Below, one piece after another: positions 1-5,959 of a stretch of DNA of 8,679 bases. The translations under genes and the position numbers were made by a program. This DNA is from an uncultured Alphaproteobacteria bacterium (GTDB lineage Bacteria; Pseudomonadota; Alphaproteobacteria; Micavibrionales; Micavibrionaceae): positions 1 to 8,679 of the forward strand of contig CAKZKV010000139.1 in the NCBI GenBank assembly GCA_937124505.1, read 5' to 3'. The notes beneath the pieces were generated by a model that saw nothing but the letters and a program-made list of their open reading frames with translations, was not told the DNA's origin and did not search any database. Numbering within the stretch: position 1 is the first letter of the stretch; each line of letters opens with the position of its first letter.

Positions 1-1304
1 GTCGTAACTTTGTACGCATCTCTCTGGGCGGTGTGCGGGACGAGAGTGAAATCCGCGGTCACAGGCGCACCTATATCGGGGCCATGCCGGGAAAAATCAT
101 TCAGGGGATGAAGAAGGCCGGATCGTCCAATCCGTTGTTTCTGCTGGATGAAATTGACAAACTGGGGCAGGATTACCGCGGTGATCCGAGTGCGGCGTTA
201 CTGGAAGTGCTTGATCCGGAGCAGAACAGCTCATTCAACGATCACTATATGGAGCTGGATTACGATCTCTCTGATGTGATGTTTATCTGTACAGCGAACA
301 GCCTGAACATGCCGCAGCCGCTTCTCGACCGGATGGAAATTATCCGTGTCTCCGGCTACACGGAGGACGAAAAGCTTGAGATCGTGAAACGCCATTTGCT
401 GAAAAAACAAAAGAAAATGGCCGGTCTAAAGACTTCTGAGTTTAAAATCAGTGATTTTGCTATTCGCCACCTGATCCGTTATTACACGCGGGAGGCGGGT
501 GTGCGGAATCTGGAGCGTGAAATCGCCAATCTGTGCCGTAAATCCTTAAAAGACATTCTTATGAAAGGCCGCAAGGCAATTCAGTTGTCTCCCAAGCTTG
601 TCGAGCGATATGCCGGTGTGCGCCGGTTCCGTTACGGCGAAATGGATGAGGAAAACCGTGTCGGCGTTGTAACTGGTCTGGCTTATACGGAATCTGGCGG
701 CGATATCCTGTCGATTGAATCGGTGAAAATGCCGGGGAAAGACGGCAAGGTGTCCATGACCGGGAACTTGCGCGATGTGATGAAAGAATCGATTACCGTT
801 GCAGAAATGCTGGTTAAATCACGGGCAGCGACGTTGGGCATTGATTACGAAAAGCTGAAGGATCAATCCATCCATGTTCACGTTCCGGCTGGAGCGACGC
901 CAAAGGATGGCCCGTCCGCGGGGGCGGCAATGGTGACGTCGATTGTGTCCGCCCTGACGGACATTCCGATACACCGGGACATTGCCATGACGGGCGAGGT
1001 GAATTTGCGTGGATACGTGACGGCAATCGGTGGCCTGAAGGAAAAGCTTTTGGCTGCTTTGCGGGCCGGCATTAAAAAGGTGCTAATTCCTGAGGAGAAT
1101 GAAAAAGACCTCGCGGAAATACCGGCTAACGTTAAAAAAGGTCTGGAGATCATTCCTGTGAGCCGAATCGAAGAGGTTTTGACCCATGCTTTGACGGCTA
1201 TTCCGCAGCCGATTACGCATGATTCTGAGGAAAAAGAGGAGGATTTTTCCGAAATTTCATCGAAAACCGCAGAAAATGGCGAAAAAAACGTAATTCGCCA
1301 TTGA
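1..1304 (+). CDS. lon: ATP-dependent protease Lon (La), C-terminal part; 5' end outside window
   Basis: Lon is a cytoplasmic AAA+ serine protease that unfolds and degrades damaged and regulatory proteins. The reading frame is already open at base 3, so the start, the N-terminal substrate domain and the Walker A loop lie upstream; 433 codons are visible, roughly the last 55% of a typical Lon. The visible part begins with the family's FVRISLGGVRDE...RGHRRTYIGAMPG block. Walker B is LFLLDEIDK at 135-161, and an arginine-finger-like LLDRMEII follows near 320-345. The protease domain has its catalytic Ser in DGPSAG (codon 915-917). The catalytic Lys is the second Lys of GLKEKLL (codon 1044-1046), exactly 43 residues later, as in E. 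coli Ser679/Lys722. Both catalytic residues are intact. The last 35 or so residues form an acidic tail (DSEEKEEDF) beyond the conserved domain. hupB follows 116 bases downstream, the usual neighbour. Confidence 0.97.
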   Translation, partial: RNFVRISLGGVRDESEIRGHRRTYIGAMPGKIIQGMKKAGSSNPLFLLDEIDKLGQDYRGDPSAALLEVLDPEQNSSFNDHYMELDYDLSDVMFICTANSLNMPQPLLDRMEIIRVSGYTEDEKLEIVKRHLLKKQKKMAGLKTSEFKISDFAIRHLIRYYTREAGVRNLEREIANLCRKSLKDILMKGRKAIQLSPKLVERYAGVRRFRYGEMDEENRVGVVTGLAYTESGGDILSIESVKMPGKDGKVSMTGNLRDVMKESITVAEMLVKSRAATLGIDYEKLKDQSIHVHVPAGATPKDGPSAGAAMVTSIVSALTDIPIHRDIAMTGEVNLRGYVTAIGGLKEKLLAALRAGIKKVLIPEENEKDLAEIPANVKKGLEIIPVSRIEEVLTHALTAIPQPITHDSEEKEEDFSEISSKTAENGEKNVIRH

Positions 1305-1344
1305 GCGCCCCTTGAAAACGAAGTATAAATATTGTGTTGGAAGT

Positions 1345-1380
1345 CAGGAAAACTCTGGTTTATATCAGGTTTTCCTGTTT
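1345..1380 (+). terminator. Hairpin between lon and hupB, possible lon terminator
   Basis: CAGGAAAAC (1345-1353) pairs perfectly with GTTTTCCTG (1369-1377). The stem continues inward with CTG (1355-1357) and CAG (1366-1368) after a single bulged T, leaving an 8-base loop. Only three T follow directly, then CAATACTTGTTTT, so as an intrinsic terminator it is weak. It could instead be an attenuator or a structured hupB leader. The hairpin is seen in the sequence; the role is inferred. Confidence 0.45.
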
Positions 1381-1420
1381 CAATACTTGTTTTAACCTTT
1401 AACCTAAATTGGGGACTATT

Positions 1421-1705
1421 ATGAACAAACAAGATCTTATCTCACAAATTGCTCAGGAAGCTGATATTTCCAAGCAAAAAGCAGGTGTTGCTCTTGACGC
1501 AACTCTGGAAGCTATCCGTAACAGCCTGAAAGACGGCGATGACGTTCGTCTGATCGGTTTCGGTACATTTTCCGTTGCAGAGCGTGCCGCTACAGAGGGC
1601 CGTAATCCACGTACAGGTGAAAAAATCAAAATTCCTGCTTCTAAACAACCTAAATTCAAGCCAGGTAAAGAGCTGAAAGAAGCAGTCAACGGCAAGAAGA
1701 AGTAA
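1421..1705 (+). CDS. hupB: DNA-binding protein HU (HU-beta type)
   Basis: HU is a small dimeric nucleoid protein that bends DNA with little sequence preference. This copy has 94 residues, the normal length. The N-terminal helical dimerisation part starts with [10 protein letters not shown]. The core GFGTFSV motif is at residues 46-52. The DNA-binding arm carries GRNPRTG at 60-66, with the intercalating proline at 63, and is followed by [14 protein letters not shown]. The C-terminus is Lys-rich (NGKKK). The ATG at 1421 is chosen because GGGGA (1411-1415) sits 5 bases upstream; an in-frame TTG at 1409 would add only four unconserved residues. The gene lies directly after lon and ends in two terminators, so it is probably transcribed alone, perhaps with some read-through from lon. 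Confidence 0.97.
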   Translation: MNKQDLISQIAQEADISKQKAGVALDATLEAIRNSLKDGDDVRLIGFGTFSVAERAATEGRNPRTGEKIKIPASKQPKFKPGKELKEAVNGKKK

Positions 1706-1726
1706 GTTATAACTTCTTCTTTTTTT
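1694..1726 (+). terminator. First hupB terminator, overlapping the stop codon
   Basis: AAGAAGAAGT (1694-1703) pairs perfectly with ACTTCTTCTT (1712-1721), an AT-rich 10-bp stem with an 8-base loop, running into a T tract (to 1726). The left arm is made of the last lysine codons of hupB and the first base of its TAA stop, so coding and termination signals share the same bases. The low GC content of the stem makes it weaker than the second terminator. Confidence 0.6.
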
Positions 1727-1734
1727 ATGTTTTT

Positions 1735-1767
1735 AAATGCCCCCGTAAAAAACACGGGGGCATTTTT
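1735..1767 (+). terminator. Strong intrinsic terminator downstream of hupB
   Basis: AAATGCCCCCGT (1735-1746) and ACGGGGGCATTT (1754-1765) form a perfect 12-bp stem with a GC-rich core and a 7-base A-rich loop, ending in a run of T (1763-1767). Because the stem is flanked by A on the left and T on the right it could also work on the minus strand, but no convergent gene is seen. Confidence 0.88.
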
Positions 1768-1813
1768 GTAACCACAGTATCTTTTATCTGTATTCGTTGA
1801 TACTTAATCCATC

Positions 1814-2779
1814 ATGCTTGAAATTTTTACCGCACTTGCTGACGCTGTTACTTATGATCTTCTAAGAGTTGATTCGCAAACCCGCCTGGGGGAGGCCGTG
1901 CATTTTTTTATTGAGGATACGGCGAAGATTTTCTTTCTTTTGACATTTTTGATGTTGATCGTCGGTTTTCTTCGCTCGTGGGTGTCACCGGAAAAAGTAA
2001 GATATTGGCTGGAGGGCAAGCCCAAAATGATTGCTTATGCGCTGGCCGTTATTCTGGGGGCGGTCACACCATTTTGTTCCTGCTCCTCCATTCCTTTATT
2101 CATTGCGTTTTTAAGTTCGGGTATTCCATTGGGGGTAACGATGGCGTTTCTGATTACCTCCCCGATGGTTAACGAAGTTGCTGCCATTTTATTTGGTGAG
2201 GCCATTGGCTGGCATTTTACGCTGGCCTATGTTGTTGTGGGCATGGCCACCGGCATGGTTGGGGGGATGTTCATAGATGGACTAAAGCTGGAAAAATGGG
2301 TTGAGCCATTTGTTTTTCAGGTGAAGAGGGCTGATGGTGAATTGAATGAGCCTCAGATTACCATCAAGAAACGCTTCTCTCATGCATGGGATGAAACCGT
2401 TGATATCCTTAAACGTGTCTGGTTATATGTGCTGATTGGTGTTGGCGTCGGGGCCGGGATTCATGGTTTTGTGCCGCAGGAATGGTTCATCACACATGCA
2501 GGGACCGATAACGTGTTTGCCGTACCATTGGCCGTTCTTATGGCTGTGCCGCTTTATTCAAATGTGACTGGCGTTGTTCCTGTTGCCGAGGTTTTGATGG
2601 AGAAAGGCCTGCCTGTTGGAACAACGTTGGCCTTTATCATGAGCACCGTAGCTATATCCCTGCCGGAGATAGTAATTTTGCGAAAAGTTTTGAAGCCACC
2701 TATGCTGGTTTTTTTTATTGTCTATCTGGCATTGGCCTTTATCATTGTCGGCTATGGTTTTAACTGGCTTTATCAATAG
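1814..2779 (+). CDS. DUF318/ArsP-type permease (YraQ-like)
   Basis: A 321-residue integral inner-membrane protein of the permease family PF03773, whose best-known member ArsP exports trivalent organoarsenicals; most other members have no proven substrate. Hydrophobic segments are visible at about residues 38-57, 72-96, 98-130, 133-157, 200-222, 233-250, 262-284 and 295-318. The family hallmark TPFCSCSSIP covers residues 85-94, with Cys88 and Cys90, and is followed by a conserved-looking ITSPMVNE stretch. A basic, charged loop (about 168-198) separates the two halves. No clear Shine-Dalgarno precedes the ATG at 1814, but the next in-frame ATG (residue 47) would delete the first membrane segment. 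A small CXXC protein follows 14 bases downstream, the standard partner of this family, which suggests that redox chemistry or metal(loid) handling accompanies transport. No ArsR-type regulator is seen nearby. Confidence 0.88.
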   Translation: MLEIFTALADAVTYDLLRVDSQTRLGEAVHFFIEDTAKIFFLLTFLMLIVGFLRSWVSPEKVRYWLEGKPKMIAYALAVILGAVTPFCSCSSIPLFIAFLSSGIPLGVTMAFLITSPMVNEVAAILFGEAIGWHFTLAYVVVGMATGMVGGMFIDGLKLEKWVEPFVFQVKRADGELNEPQITIKKRFSHAWDETVDILKRVWLYVLIGVGVGAGIHGFVPQEWFITHAGTDNVFAVPLAVLMAVPLYSNVTGVVPVAEVLMEKGLPVGTTLAFIMSTVAISLPEIVILRKVLKPPMLVFFIVYLALAFIIVGYGFNWLYQ

Positions 2780-2793
2780 GAAAGGACGTAGAG

Positions 2794-3027
2794 ATGAAAA
2801 AAGTAGAAGTATTTGGGACAGGTTGCAAGACATGCATTGCCACCGAAGATATGATTAAAAACAAAGCCAAATCCATTGGCGTGGAAATTGATCTGTACCA
2901 CATACATGATCCGGTTGAAATTGCTTCACGTGGTATCATGACGACACCCGCCGTGATAGTAGATGGCACGCTGGTACATAAGGGGGGGCTTCCCCATGAT
3001 GCGGAAATTGAAGGATGGATCAAATAG
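2794..3027 (+). CDS. Small thioredoxin-like redox protein (Thioredoxin_3 type)
   Basis: A 77-residue minimal thioredoxin-fold protein without signal peptide, so presumably cytoplasmic. The active-site pair is GCKTC with Cys11 and Cys14 right after the first beta strand. The cis-proline region TTPAVIVDG has Pro52 and is followed by a glycine-rich turn. Length and motif order fit the MTH895/TM0996-type 'redox-active disulfide' proteins. It is preceded by AAAGGA (2781-2786), about 7 bases before the ATG, and sits 14 bases after the permease stop, so the two are very likely one operon. Known members of this pairing occur beside DUF318 permeases in many bacteria; the reaction is not established. 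A run of seven G (2982-2988) encodes Gly-Gly in the C-terminal part. Confidence 0.87.
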   Translation: MKKVEVFGTGCKTCIATEDMIKNKAKSIGVEIDLYHIHDPVEIASRGIMTTPAVIVDGTLVHKGGLPHDAEIEGWIK

Positions 3028-3101
3028 CGTCGCAGACTCTACTCGTCTAAGTTTTATATGAGTAGCCCTTATATTTTTTTACGATGAGGAAGAGAAAACA
3101 C

Positions 3102-3130
3102 TTGCAATTCCGTTGCCGAGACTCTAATTT
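3102..3130 (+). promoter_or_regulatory. Candidate promoter of tRNA-Val
   Basis: TTGCAA (3102-3107) and TAATTT (3125-3130) are spaced 17 bases apart and lie 30 bases before the mature tRNA, a suitable place for a sigma-70-type promoter with a short leader. The -35 matches five of six consensus bases in TTGNNA style; the -10 is poor. The assignment is by position and resemblance only. Confidence 0.45.
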
Positions 3131-3159
3131 CTCACTTCCTACTTCTGATCTTTAGAAGC

Positions 3160-3234
3160 GGGCGATTAGCTCAGTGGTAGAGCGCCTCGTTTACACCGAG
3201 GATGTCGGGAGTTCGACCCTCTCATCGCCCACCA
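3160..3234 (+). tRNA. tRNA-Val (anticodon TAC)
   Basis: The full cloverleaf can be folded. The acceptor stem is GGGCGAT (3160-3166) with ATCGCCC (3224-3230). The D stem is GCTC/GAGC (3169-3172, 3180-3183). The anticodon stem is CCTCG/CGAGG (3185-3189, 3197-3201) with loop TTTACAC and anticodon TAC at 3192-3194. The T stem is GGGAG/CTCTC with one G-U pair and loop TTCGACC. The discriminator base is A3231 and the CCA end (3232-3234) is encoded. TAC reads valine codons GUA/GUG and, with modified U34, GUU. A tRNA-Val(TAC) near lon-hupB is a synteny I recall from Alphaproteobacteria; here the permease pair separates it from hupB. Confidence 0.97.
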
Positions 3235-3287
3235 TGATTTTCAAAAATCTATTTTATCATTTGCAGATATAAGGTAATAGTCTGAAA

Positions 3288-3824
3288 ATGAAGCTATCCA
3301 AATTTAATTTAACAAATGCTCAAGCAGTGATCGAGCTATTTGAAAATGTTTTTACAGAGTCTGAGAGTAAAGAAGAGGGCAAATTAATAGCCAGCCTGGT
3401 TTCTGACTTGATTAACACGACAAACAAGGACGATTTACTTGGTTTTGTCGCCGTTTTGGAAGGAAAAATCATTGGGAGTATATTTTTTAGCCGTCTTATG
3501 CTTCCGAATGATAAGGCTGCATTTATACTTTCTCCTGTGGCTGTTGCCTCTGAGCATCAGGGTAAAGGAGTGGGGCAGAAGCTGATTAATTTTGGTCTTG
3601 GGCATTTGAAATCATTAAATGTTGATCTGGTATTTACGTATGGTGATCCGGACTTTTACTCCAAAGTAGGTTTTGAGCAGGTTCGTGAAAGTATCGTAAA
3701 GGCACCTTTCAAATTAAGCCATCCGGAAGGCTGGTTAGCCCAATCATTAAACGGCGCATCAATAGACGCAATGAACGGTTCTGTTAAGTGCGTAACAGCA
3801 CTGAACGATCAGCAATATTGGTAA
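3288..3824 (+). CDS. GNAT-family N-acetyltransferase (YhbS-like)
   Basis: A 178-residue cytoplasmic acetyl-CoA-dependent acyltransferase of the GNAT fold; the acceptor substrate cannot be read from the sequence. Motif A, which binds the pyrophosphate of acetyl-CoA, runs from the strand LSPVAVASEH (81-90) into QGKGVG (91-96), matching Q/R-x-x-G-x-G/A. Motif B is visible as YGDPDFYSKVGFE (118-130), with the FYxKxGF signature. The length and the YGDPDFYSKVGF stretch resemble YhbS-type predicted acetyltransferases. The N-terminal 50 residues form the usual helices, and VAVLEGKIIGSIFF (54-67) is the central hairpin. The ATG at 3288 has only a weak upstream TAAGG (3270-3274). It stands alone between the tRNA and a non-coding repeat region, and its codon use is more AT-rich than that of lon. 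Confidence 0.9.
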   Translation: MKLSKFNLTNAQAVIELFENVFTESESKEEGKLIASLVSDLINTTNKDDLLGFVAVLEGKIIGSIFFSRLMLPNDKAAFILSPVAVASEHQGKGVGQKLINFGLGHLKSLNVDLVFTYGDPDFYSKVGFEQVRESIVKAPFKLSHPEGWLAQSLNGASIDAMNGSVKCVTALNDQQYW

Positions 3825-3834
3825 TAAGGCGTTG

Positions 3835-3840
3835 AGGAGG
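3835..3840 (+). promoter_or_regulatory. Orphan perfect Shine-Dalgarno sequence
   Basis: AGGAGG lies 11 bases after the GNAT stop, but no ATG, GTG or TTG follows at a usable distance. Instead the palindromic element begins at 3845, about where a start codon would be expected. A 63-codon open frame (TTG 3832 to stop 4023) crosses the site, but its start lies before this motif and most of it is the repeat, so it is not called as a gene. Confidence 0.4.
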
Positions 3841-3844
3841 GCTT

Positions 3845-3967
3845 ATACCAATTCGCATTCTTTGCGTGAGTTCGTTATCCATCGGTCTCGCCGTACTCAC
3901 GTACCTTATGTACGCTCCGTGCGGCTCGCCTCGGATGCCTGCTCACGCTTTGAATGCAAAAGGGTAT
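3845..3967. repeat. 123-bp imperfect palindromic element (MITE/REP-like)
   Basis: The outer arms 3845-3870 and 3942-3967 are inverted copies matching at 20 of 26 positions, including ATACC/GGTAT, GCATTC/GAATGC and GCGTGAG/CTCACGC. The TTT in both arms makes a symmetrical 3x3 internal loop. The centre is a tight hairpin, CGTAC-CTTAT-GTACG (3900-3914), flanked by CCGTAC/GTGCGG, which pairs with one wobble. TTA lies on both sides (3843-3845 and 3967-3969), possibly a short target duplication. The element is visibly GC-richer than the flanks. It contains no transposase. I infer a non-autonomous mobile or REP-like repeat; it could also act as a terminator for the GNAT gene. An open frame runs through it, as in Rickettsia palindromic elements, but it looks non-coding here. 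Confidence 0.65.
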
Positions 3968-4192
3968 TAAAAGCAGCTTCCTTTAATGACAAAGCTATGC
4001 CTGCCTTTGCAAAAGTGAAATAAGTTTTTTTGATTTCATTGAATAAAGTAGTGAATAAGTTCGCAGAATCAAGGGCGTGCTTCATTGACACGTATATGCA
4101 GAATCAAATACTTTTTTTACATAGGCTGCATTTAAATTCTTTTCGTTTGAAAACATCTAACTGTCTAAACGCCAGACTTAGGGTCTAAAAGT
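3968..4192. other. AT-rich intergenic leader before the autotransporter
   Basis: No convincing gene is seen here. The stretch contains a 10-bp direct repeat, GCAGAATCAA, at 4063-4072 and 4098-4107 (start-to-start distance 35), a T-rich run at 4112-4118 and scattered -35-like hexamers (TTTACA at 4116-4121, TTGAAA at 4147-4152). None has a good -10 at a proper distance, so no promoter is called although the autotransporter must be transcribed from somewhere in this region. Confidence 0.4.
4157..4190 (+). promoter_or_regulatory. Leader hairpin covering the autotransporter ribosome binding site
   Basis: CTAA (4157-4160) and GTCT (4163-4166) pair with AGAC (4174-4177) and TTAG (4178-4181), an 8-bp stem with a 2-base bulge and a 7-base loop. 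TTAGGG (4178-4183) contains the AGGG Shine-Dalgarno (4180-4183), 9 bases before the ATG at 4193. A second GTCT at 4183-4186 can pair with the same AGAC, giving an alternative small hairpin. The pairing is visible; regulation of translation is inferred. Confidence 0.4.
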
Positions 4193-5959
4193 ATGAAATA
4201 CAAGTTTTTTTTATTGTGTTCTTTATCATTGCTAACACTTTCTTCCGCGCAAACAGCCCATGCTGAAGATTGTACGGGAACTTTGCCAGGTGTTGATTGT
4301 ACGCTTGATGAAAACACAACTGCGGCATTAACCATTGATAATGCGGTGACTTTGACAATCGGTGGAAGTGTAGAGCTTAATCATACGATTGACGGCAGTG
4401 TTGATAATGTGGGGACGGTAGCTACAAACAGTGGCGGAATTGCAGTTGATCAGAATGAGGTGATCGGGGGGATTGCCCCTATTGACAGCTTGTCGATTGG
4501 AAATAACGATGTTTGGAATGCCTACGCCAATATCTTAACCAATGGTGATGGTGGTGACGCAAACGACGGGGCTGTGCAAGGCGATCTTGATTTGGGGACC
4601 GCCGATGCAGGCGAGATTCTCAATCTCTATGGTGGGATAAATATCCGTGCGCAGATTGAAGGGCATACAGGGGATAGTCTGAATGTAGGTAGTGATCTCA
4701 ATGGGGGCGATTTTTCAATCACTGGAACCGTCAATTCTGTTGCCCTGAGTGTAGATAGCAGCAATATGACGATGCAAAGTTCTGCTGGGGCCGTTACGCC
4801 TCTTTCTTCCGTGACGATAGGTTCTGATGGCAGGTTGATCCTTCAGGGAGGGTTGAATGGTGCGGGGACTCTTGATCTGGACGGAGGACTTGATATTTCT
4901 GCCGGTTCCACACTCACAGTTGGCACATATACGGCCTCTGCCAATTCAGGGGAGGTCACGCTTGGATTGGACCGCGATAGTGGGACAACAACGTTTGGCA
5001 GGCTTGCCTTTACAGGCGGCGGCCCGGTAGACCTTAGTGCATCTTCGTTTGGTGTTGATTTTGAACTTGGGTCTGAGGTTTTGGGCACGGAAACGCTGGC
5101 GGGGGTGATTCAGGGAAATGGCGGGGCAACAACTTTGCCGACCTTCGTTGATACATCATATTTGTATGATTTTCAATTTGTCCAGAATGGAAATGATGTA
5201 GACCTTGAGATCGTTCGCAATAGTGTGACCGGATACGCCTCTACCAGCAATAATGCAAAAGTCGCTTCTTTGATTTTAATTGATTTAAATGAAATGGATG
5301 AAGAGAGCGAAGATATTCGGATTGTCCAAAATAATCTGGCAAAGGCATCCACCTCAACGGAATATAATGAAATACTTGAGTCTTTACAGCCTACTCAGGA
5401 TTTAGGGCCAGCCATGGCGTCTGAGTTTGTAACGGACAAAACTGTTGATCTGGCGGTTCGTCGCTTGCTGTATTTAAGAAATGGAGACCATATTACAGGA
5501 ATTAGTTCCGGCAATGGCTATGAAGATGATGGAGGATTTTATAGTATTGACGGACGGGTCTGGGGACAGGTTTTTGGTGCGTTGGGTACGCAATCAGCCC
5601 GTAATGGAATTGATGGGTATGACTTGAATACGTCAGGAATCTCTTTCGGGTATGATACGGGCGGGCTGCATGAAAAAGGTGTGATGGGGGTATCAGGCAC
5701 GTATGCGTATACGCAAGTTGATTCGGAAAATGCAAACCAGACGGAATCTGAAATCGATAGTTATCAGGTGTCCTTGTACGGAACTTACAATACAGATAAC
5801 GAACTCTTTGTGAATGGAGCCGTTATCTGGGGCATTAATAATGTCCAACGCGTCCGAAAAAATGTTGGTGGGACGACCTCCGTCGCAGAGGTTGAATACG
5901 ATAGTCAACAGATTACGCTTTATTCTGACGTTGGGGCTGATACAAGCGTGGCGACATGA
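4193..5959 (+). CDS. Autotransporter adhesin, signal peptide, passenger and first part of barrel (frameshifted)
   Basis: A type V secreted surface protein. The signal peptide is residues 1-24: basic start MKYK, Leu-rich core, cleavage after AHA. The mature protein opens with Cys27 and Cys36, spaced as a possible disulfide. The passenger (about 40-350) is rich in Gly, Asp, Ser, Thr and Leu, in repeated strand-turn units such as LDLDGGLDISAGSTLTVG, typical of a beta-helix. An alpha-helical linker spans about 354-430. The PF03797-type barrel starts near GRVWGQVFG (454-462). The frame ends at residue 588, in mid-barrel, whereas the remaining barrel lies in the next frame from about 5941. With one extra T after 5941 the whole would be a 729-residue protein. 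As written, the product lacks about half its barrel and should not insert in the outer membrane. No protease motif was recognised, so adhesin or structural roles are guesses. Its RBS is AGGG at 4180-4183. Confidence 0.85.
   Translation: MKYKFFLLCSLSLLTLSSAQTAHAEDCTGTLPGVDCTLDENTTAALTIDNAVTLTIGGSVELNHTIDGSVDNVGTVATNSGGIAVDQNEVIGGIAPIDSLSIGNNDVWNAYANILTNGDGGDANDGAVQGDLDLGTADAGEILNLYGGINIRAQIEGHTGDSLNVGSDLNGGDFSITGTVNSVALSVDSSNMTMQSSAGAVTPLSSVTIGSDGRLILQGGLNGAGTLDLDGGLDISAGSTLTVGTYTASANSGEVTLGLDRDSGTTTFGRLAFTGGGPVDLSASSFGVDFELGSEVLGTETLAGVIQGNGGATTLPTFVDTSYLYDFQFVQNGNDVDLEIVRNSVTGYASTSNNAKVASLILIDLNEMDEESEDIRIVQNNLAKASTSTEYNEILESLQPTQDLGPAMASEFVTDKTVDLAVRRLLYLRNGDHITGISSGNGYEDDGGFYSIDGRVWGQVFGALGTQSARNGIDGYDLNTSGISFGYDTGGLHEKGVMGVSGTYAYTQVDSENANQTESEIDSYQVSLYGTYNTDNELFVNGAVIWGINNVQRVRKNVGGTTSVAEVEYDSQQITLYSDVGADTSVAT
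5938..5959 (+). other. Frameshift site in the autotransporter barrel
   Basis: The upstream frame reads GGG GCT GAT ACA AGC and stops at TGA 5957-5959. The downstream frame is closed on its left by TGA 5938-5940, so any shift must fall between these two stops. Reading GAT then TAC AAG CGT GGC GAC (re-using T5941) gives the barrel-like sequence GADYKRGDMIMTPSFGARY. This is what one missing T would produce. No classical slippery heptamer is present. Confidence 0.8.

Noticed and set aside
878..1432. A 184-codon minus-strand open frame opposite the end of lon
   Set aside because: It overlaps the conserved Lon protease domain and the lon-hupB gap, and its Ser/Phe-rich translation is what the complement of lon gives.
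1776..1804. AGTATC/GATACT inverted repeat upstream of the permease as an operator
   Set aside because: Six-base AT-rich arms separated by 17 bases are easily found by chance and do not match the layout of ArsR/SmtB sites.
2982..2988. Seven-G run in the thioredoxin-like gene as a phase-variation tract
   Set aside because: It is short, encodes a plausible Gly-Gly turn in a cytoplasmic protein, and nothing suggests length variation.
3039..3080. CTACTC/GAGTAG hairpin followed by T run after the thioredoxin-like gene as a terminator
   Set aside because: The stem is six bases (eight with a wobble) with a loop of 11-15, and the T run starts nine bases after the stem, so it does not fit an intrinsic terminator well.
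3236..3249. GATTT/AAATC mini-hairpin after tRNA-Val as a terminator
   Set aside because: The stem is only five A/T-rich pairs with an interrupted T stretch, too weak to call.
3832..4023. A 63-codon plus-strand open frame starting with TTG
   Set aside because: Most of it lies in the palindromic element, it starts with a rare codon that precedes the Shine-Dalgarno-like AGGAGG, and its Arg/Ser-rich translation looks like translated repeat rather than a protein.
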